DNA of 62,389 nt, from contig CALLAW010000014.1 of NCBI GenBank assembly GCA_938001865.1, forward strand, positions 1 to 62,389, written 5' to 3'. Made by a program: the position numbers and the translations under genes. The stretch is from an uncultured Saprospiraceae bacterium. GTDB lineage: Bacteria > Bacteroidota > Bacteroidia > Chitinophagales > Saprospiraceae. Every line of letters starts with the position of its first letter. Positions within the stretch are counted from its first letter, which is position 1. The notes below the pieces were generated by a model. It did not search any database and was not told the DNA's origin. It saw nothing but the letters and a program-made list of their open reading frames with translations. This document shows positions 28,592-37,933 of this stretch, one piece after another.

Positions 28592-29860
28592 ATGGCCCAG
28601 CCAACATCAATAGGCACATCTCTGATCCCACTCTCAGAGATCATCAAAGCACAGCAACGTGTCAAAGATGTCATCACGGAGACGCCATTCCAAATGAATG
28701 CTAACCTCTCTAAGCGTTACCAATGTGAGATACTTCTCAAAAGAGAAGACATGCAAGTGGTCAGATCATTCAAGATTAGAGGTGCATACAACAAGATCAA
28801 AGGACTCTCTGCAACTCAGACTCACAATGGAGTCATCTGTGCCAGTGCAGGTAATCATGCTCAAGGAGTAGCATTCGCTTGTGCCAAGCTTAAGATCAAA
28901 GGCAAAATCTATATGCCGAACCCTACGCCAGCACAGAAAATCAACAAGGTCAAACTCTTCGGACAAGAGTGGATAGAGATCGTACTGGTCGGAGATACTT
29001 ATGATGATGCACATGCAGCTGCACTCAGTGCATCTCAGTCACTAGAGATTACATTTGTCCATCCATTTGATGATCCAGAGGTGATCGCCGGACAAGGTAC
29101 GATAGCCGTAGAGATGCTGAAGCAATCTCCACAACCTCTGGATTACTTACTCGTCGCAGTAGGAGGAGGAGGTCTCATCTCAGGTGTAGGATCATACTTC
29201 AAAGCAGTCAGCCCATCCACTCAGATTATTGCGGTCGAGGCATCTGGAGCTGCAGCTCTCAGTCAATCTCTTACCAGTCAGTCTAGAGTCAAACTAGAGC
29301 AGATAGATACATTTGCCGATGGGATAGCTGTCAAGCAGATAGGCAATCTTACTTACAATATCTGCAAGGAAGTCGTCGATCACAACATCACAGTAGACGA
29401 GGGTCATATCTGTAGTACGATACTCCAACTCTATAATGATGAAGCGATCGTCGTAGAGCCTGCTGGTGCTGTGTCAATCGCTGGACTCGACCAGCTCCAA
29501 GAATCTATCAAAGGTAAGCGAGTAGGTATCATCGTCTGTGGTGGTAATAATGATGTCAATCGGACACAGGAAATCACAGAACGAGCTCTACTGTACGAAG
29601 GCAAAAAACACTATTTTATCATCAGATTCCCTCAGAGATCAGGAGCTCTCAAAGATTTCCTCAATGTACTTGGTCCTGATGATGATATCTCTCACTTCCA
29701 ATATACCAAGAAGAATAATAGAGAGTCTGGACCTGCCCTCGTAGGGATAGAACTCTCTCAAGCGAACGACCTCAGTGGCTTGTTAGATCGGATGACTAAT
29801 TCGGGAATCAACTACGAACATATCAATAACAACCCAATGCTATTTGAGATGTTGGTCTAA
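28592..29860 (+). CDS. ilvA: Threonine ammonia-lyase (threonine deaminase)
   Basis: PLP enzyme that makes 2-oxobutyrate from threonine, the entry step of isoleucine synthesis. 422 residues. The PLP lysine lies in RSFKIRGAYNKI (about 57-68), and the glycine-rich phosphate loop is VGGGGLISG (about 190-198). A single C-terminal ACT-like regulatory domain follows (about 340-420, KHYFIIRFPQRSGALKDFL), so the form is shorter than E. coli IlvA, which has two. Last gene of the leu-ilv cluster; downstream lie only short imperfect hairpins without a T tract. Confidence 0.95.
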   Translation: MAQPTSIGTSLIPLSEIIKAQQRVKDVITETPFQMNANLSKRYQCEILLKREDMQVVRSFKIRGAYNKIKGLSATQTHNGVICASAGNHAQGVAFACAKLKIKGKIYMPNPTPAQKINKVKLFGQEWIEIVLVGDTYDDAHAAALSASQSLEITFVHPFDDPEVIAGQGTIAVEMLKQSPQPLDYLLVAVGGGGLISGVGSYFKAVSPSTQIIAVEASGAAALSQSLTSQSRVKLEQIDTFADGIAVKQIGNLTYNICKEVVDHNITVDEGHICSTILQLYNDEAIVVEPAGAVSIAGLDQLQESIKGKRVGIIVCGGNNDVNRTQEITERALLYEGKKHYFIIRFPQRSGALKDFLNVLGPDDDISHFQYTKKNNRESGPALVGIELSQANDLSGLLDRMTNSGINYEHINNNPMLFEMLV

Positions 29861-29963
29861 TCTGAGGAGCTGTACTCACCTGAGTGAGATCGGATAAAAT
29901 AGTCTTCGGAAGATTGAAGTTAGGATCAAATGAATTGAGATCCGATATTACTTGAGATTGGCA

Positions 29964-30365
29964 TCAATTCCACCATACGGCATAGCCTAGTCGCTTCAGT
30001 TTGTTGGCTAGGTGCTCTTCCATCTTGATCGCGGCAGATCGAGTCATTGGGTTGAGGTCAGTGTAGAGGCTTGGACGGAGATACATTCCATACTTCTTGA
30101 CTACAGCAGAGGAGATATCATAGCCTTTTTTGCTCTTGATCCCTTGGATGTGTTGCGCCATTCGTTGCTTAGGGGTCTTACTTGTCATGCCCACATAGAG
30201 GCACTCAAGGACACCCTTATATTGAGGATTAGCAGCTCTAAACTTGGCACTCTCTGTGTAGATTGTCTTCCGCAGTTCTATGACATATACTGAGTAGCGC
30301 AGGCTATTCGATTTTGGTTTTGGTCGAGTACGAGCTCTTGTCTTTTGTGATCTTTGATCTTTCAT
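29964..30365 (-). CDS. GIY-YIG-like nuclease-domain protein (133 aa)
   Basis: A small basic protein with the layout of the GIY-YIG fold: YVIEL strand (about 27-32), CLYVGMT strand (about 55-61, in place of YIG), Arg in KTPKQRMAQH (about 63-72) and a C-terminal Glu in KMEEHLANKLKRLGY. The N-terminus is a basic tail (RARTRPKPK). No partner domain is present. The fold call is by eye; the function (repair, restriction, or no catalysis) is unknown. It is convergent with ilvA. Confidence 0.6.
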   Translation of the reverse strand: MKDQRSQKTRARTRPKPKSNSLRYSVYVIELRKTIYTESAKFRAANPQYKGVLECLYVGMTSKTPKQRMAQHIQGIKSKKGYDISSAVVKKYGMYLRPSLYTDLNPMTRSAAIKMEEHLANKLKRLGYAVWWN

Positions 30366-30578
30366 TTCGAGTCAAAGATAGTAATTTCATATGTGATTAT
30401 ATGTTAATGTGTAGTATCCTATCAGTAAGTGTTTAATCTTTCTTATTGGTGCTTTTTCAGTTATGTGATATTCTTGAGTTTATGGCAAATAGAGAGGAGC
30501 TATTGAGCATTGAATTTGTTTCTGCGAATTAGGGGTGATTAGAGATACTCTTTCACTCTGATTATCGTTAAGTACATC

Positions 30579-31379
30579 GTGAAGCACTTAATTACATGTA
30601 TACTTATGGGACTCTGTCTGAGTAATGCTCATGCTCAGAAAGGAATAGAAATCGGAGGTTGGTTAGGGACTAGCTGGTATAAGGGAGATATCAATCCAGC
30701 ACTTGATCTCACTCAGATTGGTGGAGCTGGAGGGGTGGTAGTCAAGCGGAACTTTAATGATCGGATCAGTCTTACGAGTCGGTTCAATTATAGTAAAGTA
30801 CGTGGAGATGATCAGAAGTCTAATAACTCATATCAATTACAAAGAAATCTCAACTTTGAATCCTCTATCGTTGAGTGGACACCTGCATTTGAGTTTAACT
30901 TCTTCCCGTATAACCATGGGAGCCAAGGGGAGTTCTTTACTCCCTATCTCTATGTGGGATTCAGTATCGTAAGGTTCAACCCCAAGTCAACACATAATAA
31001 TATACTGACTGAGTTACAACCAATCGGGACAGAAGGGCAAGTAGGTCTAGATAGATACCGGTTAGTATCACCCGGTCTTGCATATGGGTTTGGGTTGAAG
31101 TACGATGTGACGAGTGTCTGGAGTATCAATGCTGCTCTCAATGGAAGGCGACTTACGACAGATTATCTGGATGATGTATCGACTGTCTATCCAGCAACCG
31201 GAATCCTAGACAGTGATGATGCATTCTTCTCCAATCCGAGTAATATTGATGGGTTTGGTGCTGCTGGTACGCAAAGGGGAGATAATAAGACAGTAGACCA
31301 ATACTTCACTCTTTCTGTTGGAATCTTTCGATACTTTGGTAAGCTAGAGTGTCCATCTATCTCAAGGATCAAATCATAA
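30579..31379 (+). CDS. DUF6089-like outer-membrane beta-barrel protein
   Basis: Exported protein (266 residues, GTG start). The signal peptide is about 1-19 (NAHAQ). The mature part begins with IEIGGWLGTSWYKGDIN, a pattern typical of Bacteroidota DUF6089 outer-membrane proteins. Alternating aromatic strands follow (WTPAFEFNFFPYN, TPYLYVGFSIVRF, ALAYGFGLKYDV-type), ending in FTLSVGIFRYFGKL. The function is unknown; in Bacteroidota this family often lies near envelope genes. The HAD phosphatase gene starts 6 bp after its stop, so the two are probably cotranscribed. Confidence 0.75.
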   Translation: MKHLITCILMGLCLSNAHAQKGIEIGGWLGTSWYKGDINPALDLTQIGGAGGVVVKRNFNDRISLTSRFNYSKVRGDDQKSNNSYQLQRNLNFESSIVEWTPAFEFNFFPYNHGSQGEFFTPYLYVGFSIVRFNPKSTHNNILTELQPIGTEGQVGLDRYRLVSPGLAYGFGLKYDVTSVWSINAALNGRRLTTDYLDDVSTVYPATGILDSDDAFFSNPSNIDGFGAAGTQRGDNKTVDQYFTLSVGIFRYFGKLECPSISRIKS

Positions 31380-31385
31380 TCTCTG

Positions 31386-31961
31386 ATGCAAAGTCATCTG
31401 GTACCCGACTGGCTATCTCAAGTTGATGAGAGTTGGACATTGTTTTTGGATCGTGATGGCGTCATTAATCGGCGACTAATTGATGACTATGTCAAGGATG
31501 TATCACAGTTCACCTTTTTACCTGGAGTATTAGAGTCAATAGCATCGTTATCAGCCTGGTTTGATCGGATCATTGTGATTACTAATCAACAAGGCGTGGG
31601 TAAAGGATTGATGACTCAAGCCCAACTGTCTGCGATCCACGATCAGATGTGTCTCGAGATAGTAGAGTCTGGCGGATATATCGATCAGATCTTCAGCTGT
31701 ACAGACCTTGCTACTGAGTACAATAACTGTCGCAAACCTCATCCTACTATGGCTCTCCAAGCAGTTGGGATGTATCCAGAAATTAAGTTCTATAAGAGTA
31801 TCATGATAGGTGATATGCCAAGTGACATTCTTTTTGGTCAAGCAACCGAGATGAAGACAGTCTATTGCGGTGATACTCTCATCCTCAAAGAGATAAAGCC
31901 AGATCTCGTCGTTAAAGATCTGCCGACTTTCACAAGTATCATACAATCAGCACTCTTCTAA
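31386..31961 (+). CDS. HAD-IIIA phosphatase, GmhB / histidinol-phosphatase type
   Basis: Haloacid-dehalogenase-like phosphatase of 191 residues. Motif I is FLDRDGVIN (about 21-29), motif II the Thr in VITNQQGVGKG (about 60-70), and motif III/IV KPHP...MIGDMPSDI (about 118-145). A Cys/His loop (FSCTDLATEYNNCRKPH) in the position of the GmhB zinc loop is incomplete. It could dephosphorylate heptose-1,7-bisphosphate (LPS core) or a related sugar phosphate; the glycan genes nearby make this plausible but not proven. Confidence 0.85.
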   Translation: MQSHLVPDWLSQVDESWTLFLDRDGVINRRLIDDYVKDVSQFTFLPGVLESIASLSAWFDRIIVITNQQGVGKGLMTQAQLSAIHDQMCLEIVESGGYIDQIFSCTDLATEYNNCRKPHPTMALQAVGMYPEIKFYKSIMIGDMPSDILFGQATEMKTVYCGDTLILKEIKPDLVVKDLPTFTSIIQSALF

Positions 31962-31984
31962 TGATTAAGAAAGTTGATGGAAGA

Positions 31985-32016
31985 ATGGGTATAGAGGTGT
32001 CCTCTCAGTAACCCAT
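31985..32016. terminator. Hairpin between convergent genes
   Basis: ATGGGT (31985-31990) pairs with ACCCAT (32011-32016), and AGAGG (31993-31997) with CCTCT (32001-32005), with loop TGT and an internal loop. It lies between the HAD gene and the convergent phosphorylase gene. No T tract follows on either strand, so a terminator role is only probable. Confidence 0.35.
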
Positions 32017-32019
32017 ATA

Positions 32020-32883
32020 TCATCTCACAATATCCGCGAGAACAAGCTCGATCAACTCATCGATAGTCTGACGTGCTTGATTAGAAAACTCTCCTGTAAT
32101 CCGATTAGCAAGTAATGCATTGAATGAGATAGCTCTATGGCCAAGCTGCTCTGACAAGAGATAGATACCTGCAGTCTCCATCTCAAGGTTAGTAATATAT
32201 GTGCCATTCCACGAGAGATCTTTGAGTAGGCTGAAGTCTGGCATCGTAGTCTTCAATCTAAGTGATCGCCTCTGTGGAGCATAGAATCCTGGAGCTGTTA
32301 CAGTGATTCCTTGGAGATAAGGGCCGTGACTATTAAATCTATCGACCAATGAAGGTGCAGCTAAGATCACAGATTTGTTACCGAATCGTTGCTCGACATA
32401 GCTAATGTCGTTTTCAATAGTTGTGGCTATTCCCTGAGATTGATAGTCATAGTATTCGCTAAGGTTGCCCATATCGATGGCTGCGATAGAGAGGAGATGA
32501 GAGTCTACTGGAATCTCTTCTCTGAGTGTACCCGATGTCCCTATTCTATAGAATGTAAGTTGTGTGATGAGTGGCTTGATTTCTCGTGTGGAGAAGTCAA
32601 TATTAACCAAAGCGTCGAGTTCGTTCAGTACGATGTCGATATTATCTGTACCGATACCAGTGGAGATAATTGTGAGTCTTTTACCGTTTTTGGTTCCTGT
32701 GATTGTTTTGAACTCACGATTCTGTCTTGTGAGTTCTATCTCGTCTAGATGCTTGGCTACTCTCTCTACACGATCTGAGTCACCTACTGTGATGATGTCA
32801 GTTGCAATGTCTCCAGGCTTGAGCATGAGGTGATAGACAGAACCATCTGGGTTAATGATGAGTTCGGAGGATTTGAATGGCAT
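32020..32883 (-). CDS. Nucleoside phosphorylase (PNP/UDP family, uridine phosphorylase-like)
   Basis: Cleaves nucleosides with phosphate to a free base and ribose-1-phosphate. 287 residues from the chosen start. Family marks: ITVGDSDRVERVA (about 29-41), ISTGIGTDNIDIVLNEL (about 73-89), YRIGTSGTL (about 110-118), and the ribose-binding NLEMETAGIYLL near residue 235. ATG 32883 is preferred to the in-frame ATG at 32937, because the latter would overlap the upstream epimerase gene by 29 bases and adds an unconserved hydrophilic stretch. It follows the UDP-xylose synthase gene by 25 bp. Confidence 0.88.
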   Translation of the reverse strand: MPFKSSELIINPDGSVYHLMLKPGDIATDIITVGDSDRVERVAKHLDEIELTRQNREFKTITGTKNGKRLTIISTGIGTDNIDIVLNELDALVNIDFSTREIKPLITQLTFYRIGTSGTLREEIPVDSHLLSIAAIDMGNLSEYYDYQSQGIATTIENDISYVEQRFGNKSVILAAPSLVDRFNSHGPYLQGITVTAPGFYAPQRRSLRLKTTMPDFSLLKDLSWNGTYITNLEMETAGIYLLSEQLGHRAISFNALLANRITGEFSNQARQTIDELIELVLADIVR

Positions 32884-32908
32884 GGTTATATGCGTTAGTT
32901 GTAAGGGA

Positions 32909-33844
32909 TTATTGTGTGATTGTTTGGAAGTACTCATAGGTACGTCGGAGTCCTTCTTCTCTACTAATTTTTGGTTCCCAATTGAGGATTTCTTTTGCTT
33001 TTGCGATATTGGGTTGTCTCACCTTTGGATCGTCTTCTGGGAGTGCTGTATTTATGATTTTTGACTGAGACTGGGTCAATGCTACGACCTCTTCTGCTGC
33101 TTGCTGTATCGTGATCTCTATTGGATTCCCCACATTTACCGGCAGGTGGTAATCACTCTTCAAGAGTCTGTATATCCCATCAACGAGGTCATCCACATAG
33201 CAGAATGATCTCGTCTGTTGTCCATCACCAAATACTGTAATATCCTGATTATTCATCGCTTGACTAAAGAAGGTAGGCAATGCTCTACCGTCGTCCATCC
33301 GCATCCGAGGACCATAGGTATTGAATATTCTAATGATTCGAGTTTCTACTTTATGGAAGTTATGGTACGCCATCGTAATTGCCTCGAGGAATCTCTTCGC
33401 TTCATCATAGACACCTCTAGGACCGACAGGGTTGACATTGCCCCAGTACTCTTCTGACTGTGGATGTTCGAGTGGATCGCCATAGACTTCTGAGGTGGAT
33501 GCGACAAGGATTCTTGCTTGTTTTGCTTTGGCTACTCCGAGTACATTGTGTGTGCCGAGAGCTCCCACCTTGAGAGTCTGGATAGGCATCTTGAGATAGT
33601 CAATAGGACTTGCTGGAGATGCGAAGTGTAAGATATAATCTAACTCTCCAGGAATATGGATAAACTTGGTAATGTCGTGATTGTAAAATGTAAAGTTAGG
33701 TAGTGGCATCAAATGTTCAATATTGGACATAGATCCAGTAAGGAGATTATCCATCGCGATGACATCATATCCCTCTGTGATAAATCTATCACTCAGATGT
33801 GATCCTAGGAATCCAGCTGCACCAGTGATGAGTATTCGTTTCAT
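32909..33844 (-). CDS. uxs: UDP-glucuronate decarboxylase (UDP-xylose synthase)
   Basis: Extended short-chain dehydrogenase of 311 residues. NAD site [10 protein letters not shown] (about 8-17), catalytic Y-x3-K in GVYDEAKRF (about 144-152), Ser/Thr triad residue in [12 protein letters not shown], and the UXS-typical [14 protein letters not shown] (about 173-186). It converts UDP-glucuronate to UDP-xylose. The gene for its substrate-forming enzyme (ugd) lies 52 bp upstream on the same strand, so the pair forms a complete UDP-glucose to UDP-xylose path. Confidence 0.93.
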   Translation of the reverse strand: MKRILITGAAGFLGSHLSDRFITEGYDVIAMDNLLTGSMSNIEHLMPLPNFTFYNHDITKFIHIPGELDYILHFASPASPIDYLKMPIQTLKVGALGTHNVLGVAKAKQARILVASTSEVYGDPLEHPQSEEYWGNVNPVGPRGVYDEAKRFLEAITMAYHNFHKVETRIIRIFNTYGPRMRMDDGRALPTFFSQAMNNQDITVFGDGQQTRSFCYVDDLVDGIYRLLKSDYHLPVNVGNPIEITIQQAAEEVVALTQSQSKIINTALPEDDPKVRQPNIAKAKEILNWEPKISREEGLRRTYEYFQTITQ

Positions 33845-33896
33845 AGTTATGCGTTGTAACTGATTGTATAGTGAGATGATACTCTAGGGAGTATCA

Positions 33897-35207
33897 TTAT
33901 GAAGATGGACGACCGATGCTATCATAGACGAATCCAAGTTCAGTCATTTGTTCGTTAGTGAAGAGATTACGTCCATCGATGATATTTTTTTGATTCATGA
34001 TCTGACTGAGCTTGTCAAAGTTAGGTGTCCTGAAGACATTCCACTCGGTCAAGATGACAAGAGCATCGACACCATCTGCAGCTTCATATTTGTTGCTACA
34101 GTAGGTCAGTTGGTCATGGTAGAGCTCACGGAAGTGATCCATTGCTTCTGGGTCATAGACGGCTATCTCAGCGCCTAGCTCTAGGAGAGAGTCTATAGTG
34201 TAGAGGGCTGGTGCCTCCCTGATATCATCGGTATTGGGCTTGAAGGCCAGTCCCCAGATACCTATTTTTTTTCCTTTGAGGTCGCTGCCAAATAGGGTAT
34301 TGAGCTTTTCTACTGCTTTGTACTTTTGGGTTTTGTTGACTGCCATGACAGAATCCAATATCTTGAAGTCATAACCATTCTGGATAGCGGTGAGATGTAA
34401 TGCTTGGACATCTTTAGGGAAGCATGAACCGCCATACCCCACACCAGGAAAGAGAAATCGCTTACCGATCCGACTATCAGAGCCTATACCAATCCGTACT
34501 TTGTCGACATCTGCACCTACGATCTCGCAGAGATTTGCAATCTCATTCATAAATGAGATCTTGGTTGCTAAGAAGCTATTAGCTGCATACTTAGTCATCT
34601 CTGCTGACTTCTCGTCCATGAAGTATATTGGATTACCTTGTCTGACGAATGGTTGGTAGAGTCTCTCCATCACCTTGGCTGCCCGATCGCTTGAGGTGCC
34701 AATTACGACTCTCTCAGGCTTCATGAAATCGTCTACTGCTACTCCCTCTCTCAGAAATTCGGGATTGGATACGACATCGAAGAGTTTGGTATCTAGCTTA
34801 GCTGCAAGCACAGAGTGTACCTTATCTGCTGTACCTACTGGCACAGTACTCTTATCCACGATGACTTTATAGTCTGTGATGAGAGTTGAGAGATCTGCTG
34901 CTACTTTGAGGATATATGAGAGATCGGCTGATCCATCCTCTCCAGGCGGTGTTGGGAGTGCTAAGAAAATAATTTCTGCATCTTTGATCCCTTCCTCTAG
35001 ATCAGTTGTGAATGATAGTCTCCCTTGACTAATGTTACGATCAAAGAGAACTTCTAGACCAGGTTCATAGATGGGAATCTGCCCATTTTGGAGCATGTTT
35101 ACCTTTGATTCGTTGATATCTACACAGATGACATTGTTGCCAGTCTCTGCAAAGCATGTTCCACTAACGAGTCCAACATATCCTGTACCTACTACTGTTA
35201 TATTCAT
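33897..35207 (-). CDS. ugd: UDP-glucose 6-dehydrogenase
   Basis: Four-electron oxidation of UDP-glucose to UDP-glucuronate. 436 residues. N-terminal NAD site GTGYVGLVSG (about 7-16), substrate loop FLALPTPPGEDGSADLSYI (about 76-94), catalytic Cys in GYGGSCFPKD (about 259-268), and the C-terminal UDP-binding domain with IGIWGLAFKPNTDDIREAP. First gene of the ugd-uxs unit, divergent from the DUF2304/glycosyltransferase operon across 123 bp. Confidence 0.96.
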   Translation of the reverse strand: MNITVVGTGYVGLVSGTCFAETGNNVICVDINESKVNMLQNGQIPIYEPGLEVLFDRNISQGRLSFTTDLEEGIKDAEIIFLALPTPPGEDGSADLSYILKVAADLSTLITDYKVIVDKSTVPVGTADKVHSVLAAKLDTKLFDVVSNPEFLREGVAVDDFMKPERVVIGTSSDRAAKVMERLYQPFVRQGNPIYFMDEKSAEMTKYAANSFLATKISFMNEIANLCEIVGADVDKVRIGIGSDSRIGKRFLFPGVGYGGSCFPKDVQALHLTAIQNGYDFKILDSVMAVNKTQKYKAVEKLNTLFGSDLKGKKIGIWGLAFKPNTDDIREAPALYTIDSLLELGAEIAVYDPEAMDHFRELYHDQLTYCSNKYEAADGVDALVILTEWNVFRTPNFDKLSQIMNQKNIIDGRNLFTNEQMTELGFVYDSIGRPSS

Positions 35208-35330
35208 TGATTATTAGAGTCTTATAAATTAATCTCATCTTCAATATGAATACAAATATAATGTTATTACATAGCATTGTAATATTAAAATTAAAGTTAT
35301 CGTCGTGAATGGTTTCTTTGTGCTGTAATA

Positions 35331-35777
35331 TTGCTTAATTTTGAGAGAATCATAATCTATAAACCACCCCTTACTTTGGAAATATATCAGTGGCTTGTTC
35401 CCTTAGTTGCCTTAGTCTATATGGCGAGAGTGATACTCCAATATCGAAGGAGGAGACGATTATTTACAAGTACTTTTTTCTGGATACTCTTCTGGATAGC
35501 GATATCGACGCTTGCGATCATCCCTAACCAAATCTCACAAGGAATTGCCAATCTTCTTGGATTCAAGGATAATGTCAATGCGATAATATTTGTAGCGCTT
35601 GGATTTTTGTTTTCGATAGTGTTTTATCTATCGGCTGCTGTAGAGCGGTTAGAGAGGCAGATGACTGACCTCATCCGTAAGATCGCCTTGGAGAATGCTA
35701 TAAAAACCGACATGGCAGAAGAGCAACACAATAAACGTACTAATAGTCTCCATCAACACAACGTAGACGCTGAGTAG
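35331..35777 (+). CDS. DUF2304 family membrane protein
   Basis: Small integral membrane protein (148 residues) with three hydrophobic segments (about 20-37, 47-63 and 84-103) and a helical cytoplasmic tail (VERLERQMTDLIRKIALE). DUF2304 proteins usually lie beside dolichol-phosphate-mannose-synthase-like GT2 genes, one of which is encoded at 38983 here, and may assist polyprenyl-linked sugar transfer. The start is uncertain: TTG 35331 is used; a TTG at 35373 is an alternative. The GT4 gene starts 12 bp after the stop. Confidence 0.8.
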   Translation: MLNFERIIIYKPPLTLEIYQWLVPLVALVYMARVILQYRRRRRLFTSTFFWILFWIAISTLAIIPNQISQGIANLLGFKDNVNAIIFVALGFLFSIVFYLSAAVERLERQMTDLIRKIALENAIKTDMAEEQHNKRTNSLHQHNVDAE

Positions 35778-35789
35778 AGTATACCAAAG

Positions 35790-36875
35790 ATGAAAATACT
35801 GTTTGTTTTAGAGAATTTTTATCCCAAGATTGGAGGAGTAGAGACTCTCTTTTACAACCTTGCTAACGAACTAGCTAATCGCGGTCATCGTATCGTGATA
35901 GTTACGAGTGGCCTAGAGTTGGACAATGTAAGATCGGAGGAACTCAGAGATGGAATAACCATCAAACGTCTCCGATCAAGCAATCGTTACCTATTTACGA
36001 TATTGAGTTTGCCACTTATCATCAAGTATGCACGTCAGTGTGATCTCATCCATACTACATCTTATAATGCTGGCTTCCCATCATCGATAGCTGGATTACT
36101 ATCGTTCAAAAAAGTAGTCATTACTTTTCACGAATATTGGGGACGTATGTGGTTTGACTTGCCATATTTCTCTAAGACAGCAATGTGGTTACACTACATC
36201 TTTGAGGCGTTTTTACTCAAGTTGCCATTCACTAAGCTTGTGGCAGTAAGTAATTACACGTATAAGCGACTAGCTCAGACCGGGATGTCCAAAGATAAGA
36301 TCGCAATGATCTACAATGGGCTCAATTATGATGAGTTTGCCGACATTGAAGTAGATCATAAGTTTAAGCGATTCGTCTTCTATGGACGTCTTGGTATCTC
36401 TAAGGGGATTGATCTTTTGATTAGAGCAGTGGCAGAGATTGATGACCTTAATGGATATGAGTTTCATCTGATTTTGTCTGAGAGAAAAGGAACCTACCTC
36501 AAAGAGCTGTATAAGTTAAGAGATAGACTCAATCTTCAGAGCAAAGTCAAGTTTGTTGATACGATGCCTTTCGCGGATTTGAAGCGTTACATCAGTGAGA
36601 GTTATGCTGTAGTGATCCCTTCATATAGCGAAGGATTTTGTTTTGTGGCGGCTGAGACTATGGCCTTGGGGATTCCGATTGTATCGTCTGGACGTGGAGC
36701 ACTTGGTGAGGTGATCTCTGGTCGACATCTTCATTTTCGACCGTTCAATGTGGAGCAATGCAAGCGAGCTCTTGAGTCGGCGATTGATGACAATTGGAAC
36801 GAAACAGAATCGAAGAAATTCCTATTGAGTGAATCAGTTGATTCTTATGAAAAACTCTATCAATCACTCCGATGA
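35790..36875 (+). CDS. Glycosyltransferase family 4 (GT-B)
   Basis: Retaining glycosyltransferase of 361 residues. The N-terminal acceptor domain begins FVLENFYPKIGGVETLFYNL (about 5-24), with a Gly-rich loop. The C-terminal nucleotide-sugar domain has VFYGRLGISKGIDLLIRAV (about 191-209) and the EX7E motif EGFCFVAAE (about 281-289). The donor cannot be told; UDP-glucuronate or UDP-xylose made next door are candidates. Its stop overlaps the next start by 4 bases (ATGA), so translation is coupled. Confidence 0.9.
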   Translation: MKILFVLENFYPKIGGVETLFYNLANELANRGHRIVIVTSGLELDNVRSEELRDGITIKRLRSSNRYLFTILSLPLIIKYARQCDLIHTTSYNAGFPSSIAGLLSFKKVVITFHEYWGRMWFDLPYFSKTAMWLHYIFEAFLLKLPFTKLVAVSNYTYKRLAQTGMSKDKIAMIYNGLNYDEFADIEVDHKFKRFVFYGRLGISKGIDLLIRAVAEIDDLNGYEFHLILSERKGTYLKELYKLRDRLNLQSKVKFVDTMPFADLKRYISESYAVVIPSYSEGFCFVAAETMALGIPIVSSGRGALGEVISGRHLHFRPFNVEQCKRALESAIDDNWNETESKKFLLSESVDSYEKLYQSLR

Positions 36876-37933
36876 AAATAGTTTTTTTAGGTGATTCATT
36901 AGTCTTACAAACTGCTGGGATTAAGCAATATAATCTTCTACTGCTAGAGACCTTAGCCCAGTATCCAAGGCTTACAGACTTAATAGTTATAGTCCCCGAG
37001 CATAGCGAAGAATTATCAGACTATGATCAGAGGATAGTATCGATAGATGCACTCCCGATGCATCAAAAGTGGAGACATCTCACACAGATCCCAAAGCGAG
37101 TAAATGAGATCAAGCCCGATCTCGTAATCGAGCCGGCTCACTTTGGTCCATTTAGAGTGAATTATCCGATTAAGAGGTGTACAGTGATCCATGATTTGAC
37201 GCCGATCAGTCACCCTCAGTTTCACCCATGGAGCAGTAGACTTGGTCACCGACTCACACTTAACCCCATCCTCAAGAAGAGTGATCTGATTCTCACTAAT
37301 TCCGAAACTACTCAGATAAGCATCAGACGATTTCAACCCAAAACTAAGCAGATCCAAGTACTGTCACCTCCGATAGCGGAGAGAGAGTCTACACAATATC
37401 ATCAGACTAGGTCAGCACCATATCTCCTCGCTATAGGCACCCAAGAACCACGCAAAGATTATGTCAATCTCCTTAAAGCTTACGCAAAAATCAAAGCGGA
37501 TTTGGATCTAGTAATTATAGGGGGAAAGGGCTGGAAAAATTCAAAATTTGATCAACTTTTAAAGAATCACCCTAAGCGATCCTCGATCGTAATGACAGGA
37601 TATATCAGTCAAGCTGAAAAACAGCAATGGATGGCCAATGCTTCCATCTTTGTCGCGACCTCTGTTGCAGAAGGTCTTGGACTACCGCTCCTCGAGATAT
37701 TGCCATATCAGATTCCAGTTGTTTGCTCTGATCTGCCTAGCTTCCGCGAAATAGGAGGGAGTAAGTTTGATTATTTTCCAGTTGGGTATGCTACAGTCCT
37801 TGCTCAGAAACTGGATCGATATGCGGCTCGATTGCCACTCAGATTAGACTACACTCAACGGATAGAGTCATGGAAGTCTAAGAGAAAATCTGAGGTGGAA
37901 GCAGTATTTACTACCTTTGATGCATGGCTCTAA
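36872..37933 (+). CDS. Glycosyltransferase family 4 (GT-B)
   Basis: 353 residues, GT4 type with AIGTQEPRKDYVNLLKAY (about 186-203), a GYISQAEKQQWMANASIFV helix (about 242-260) and EX7E EGLGLPLLE (about 267-275). It resembles mannosyl/rhamnosyltransferases of O-antigen and exopolysaccharide loci. It overlaps the gene before by 4 bases and the GT2 gene after by 10 bases, so the three transferases are one operon. Confidence 0.9.
   Translation: MKIVFLGDSLVLQTAGIKQYNLLLLETLAQYPRLTDLIVIVPEHSEELSDYDQRIVSIDALPMHQKWRHLTQIPKRVNEIKPDLVIEPAHFGPFRVNYPIKRCTVIHDLTPISHPQFHPWSSRLGHRLTLNPILKKSDLILTNSETTQISIRRFQPKTKQIQVLSPPIAERESTQYHQTRSAPYLLAIGTQEPRKDYVNLLKAYAKIKADLDLVIIGGKGWKNSKFDQLLKNHPKRSSIVMTGYISQAEKQQWMANASIFVATSVAEGLGLPLLEILPYQIPVVCSDLPSFREIGGSKFDYFPVGYATVLAQKLDRYAARLPLRLDYTQRIESWKSKRKSEVEAVFTTFDAWL

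Noticed and set aside
29861-29963. Terminator after ilvA
   Set aside because: CTCAC-CTGA-GTGAG and a TCTTCGGAAGA fold exist, but the stems are short and no T tract follows; not listed as a feature.
30366-30578. Possible small gene between the GIY-YIG and DUF6089 genes
   Set aside because: All frames are short and A/T-rich; nothing supports coding, and the region is the divergent promoter zone.
32884-32937. Longer start of the nucleoside phosphorylase
   Set aside because: It would overlap the upstream decarboxylase gene by 29 bases and add 18 unconserved residues; ATG 32883 fits the family start.
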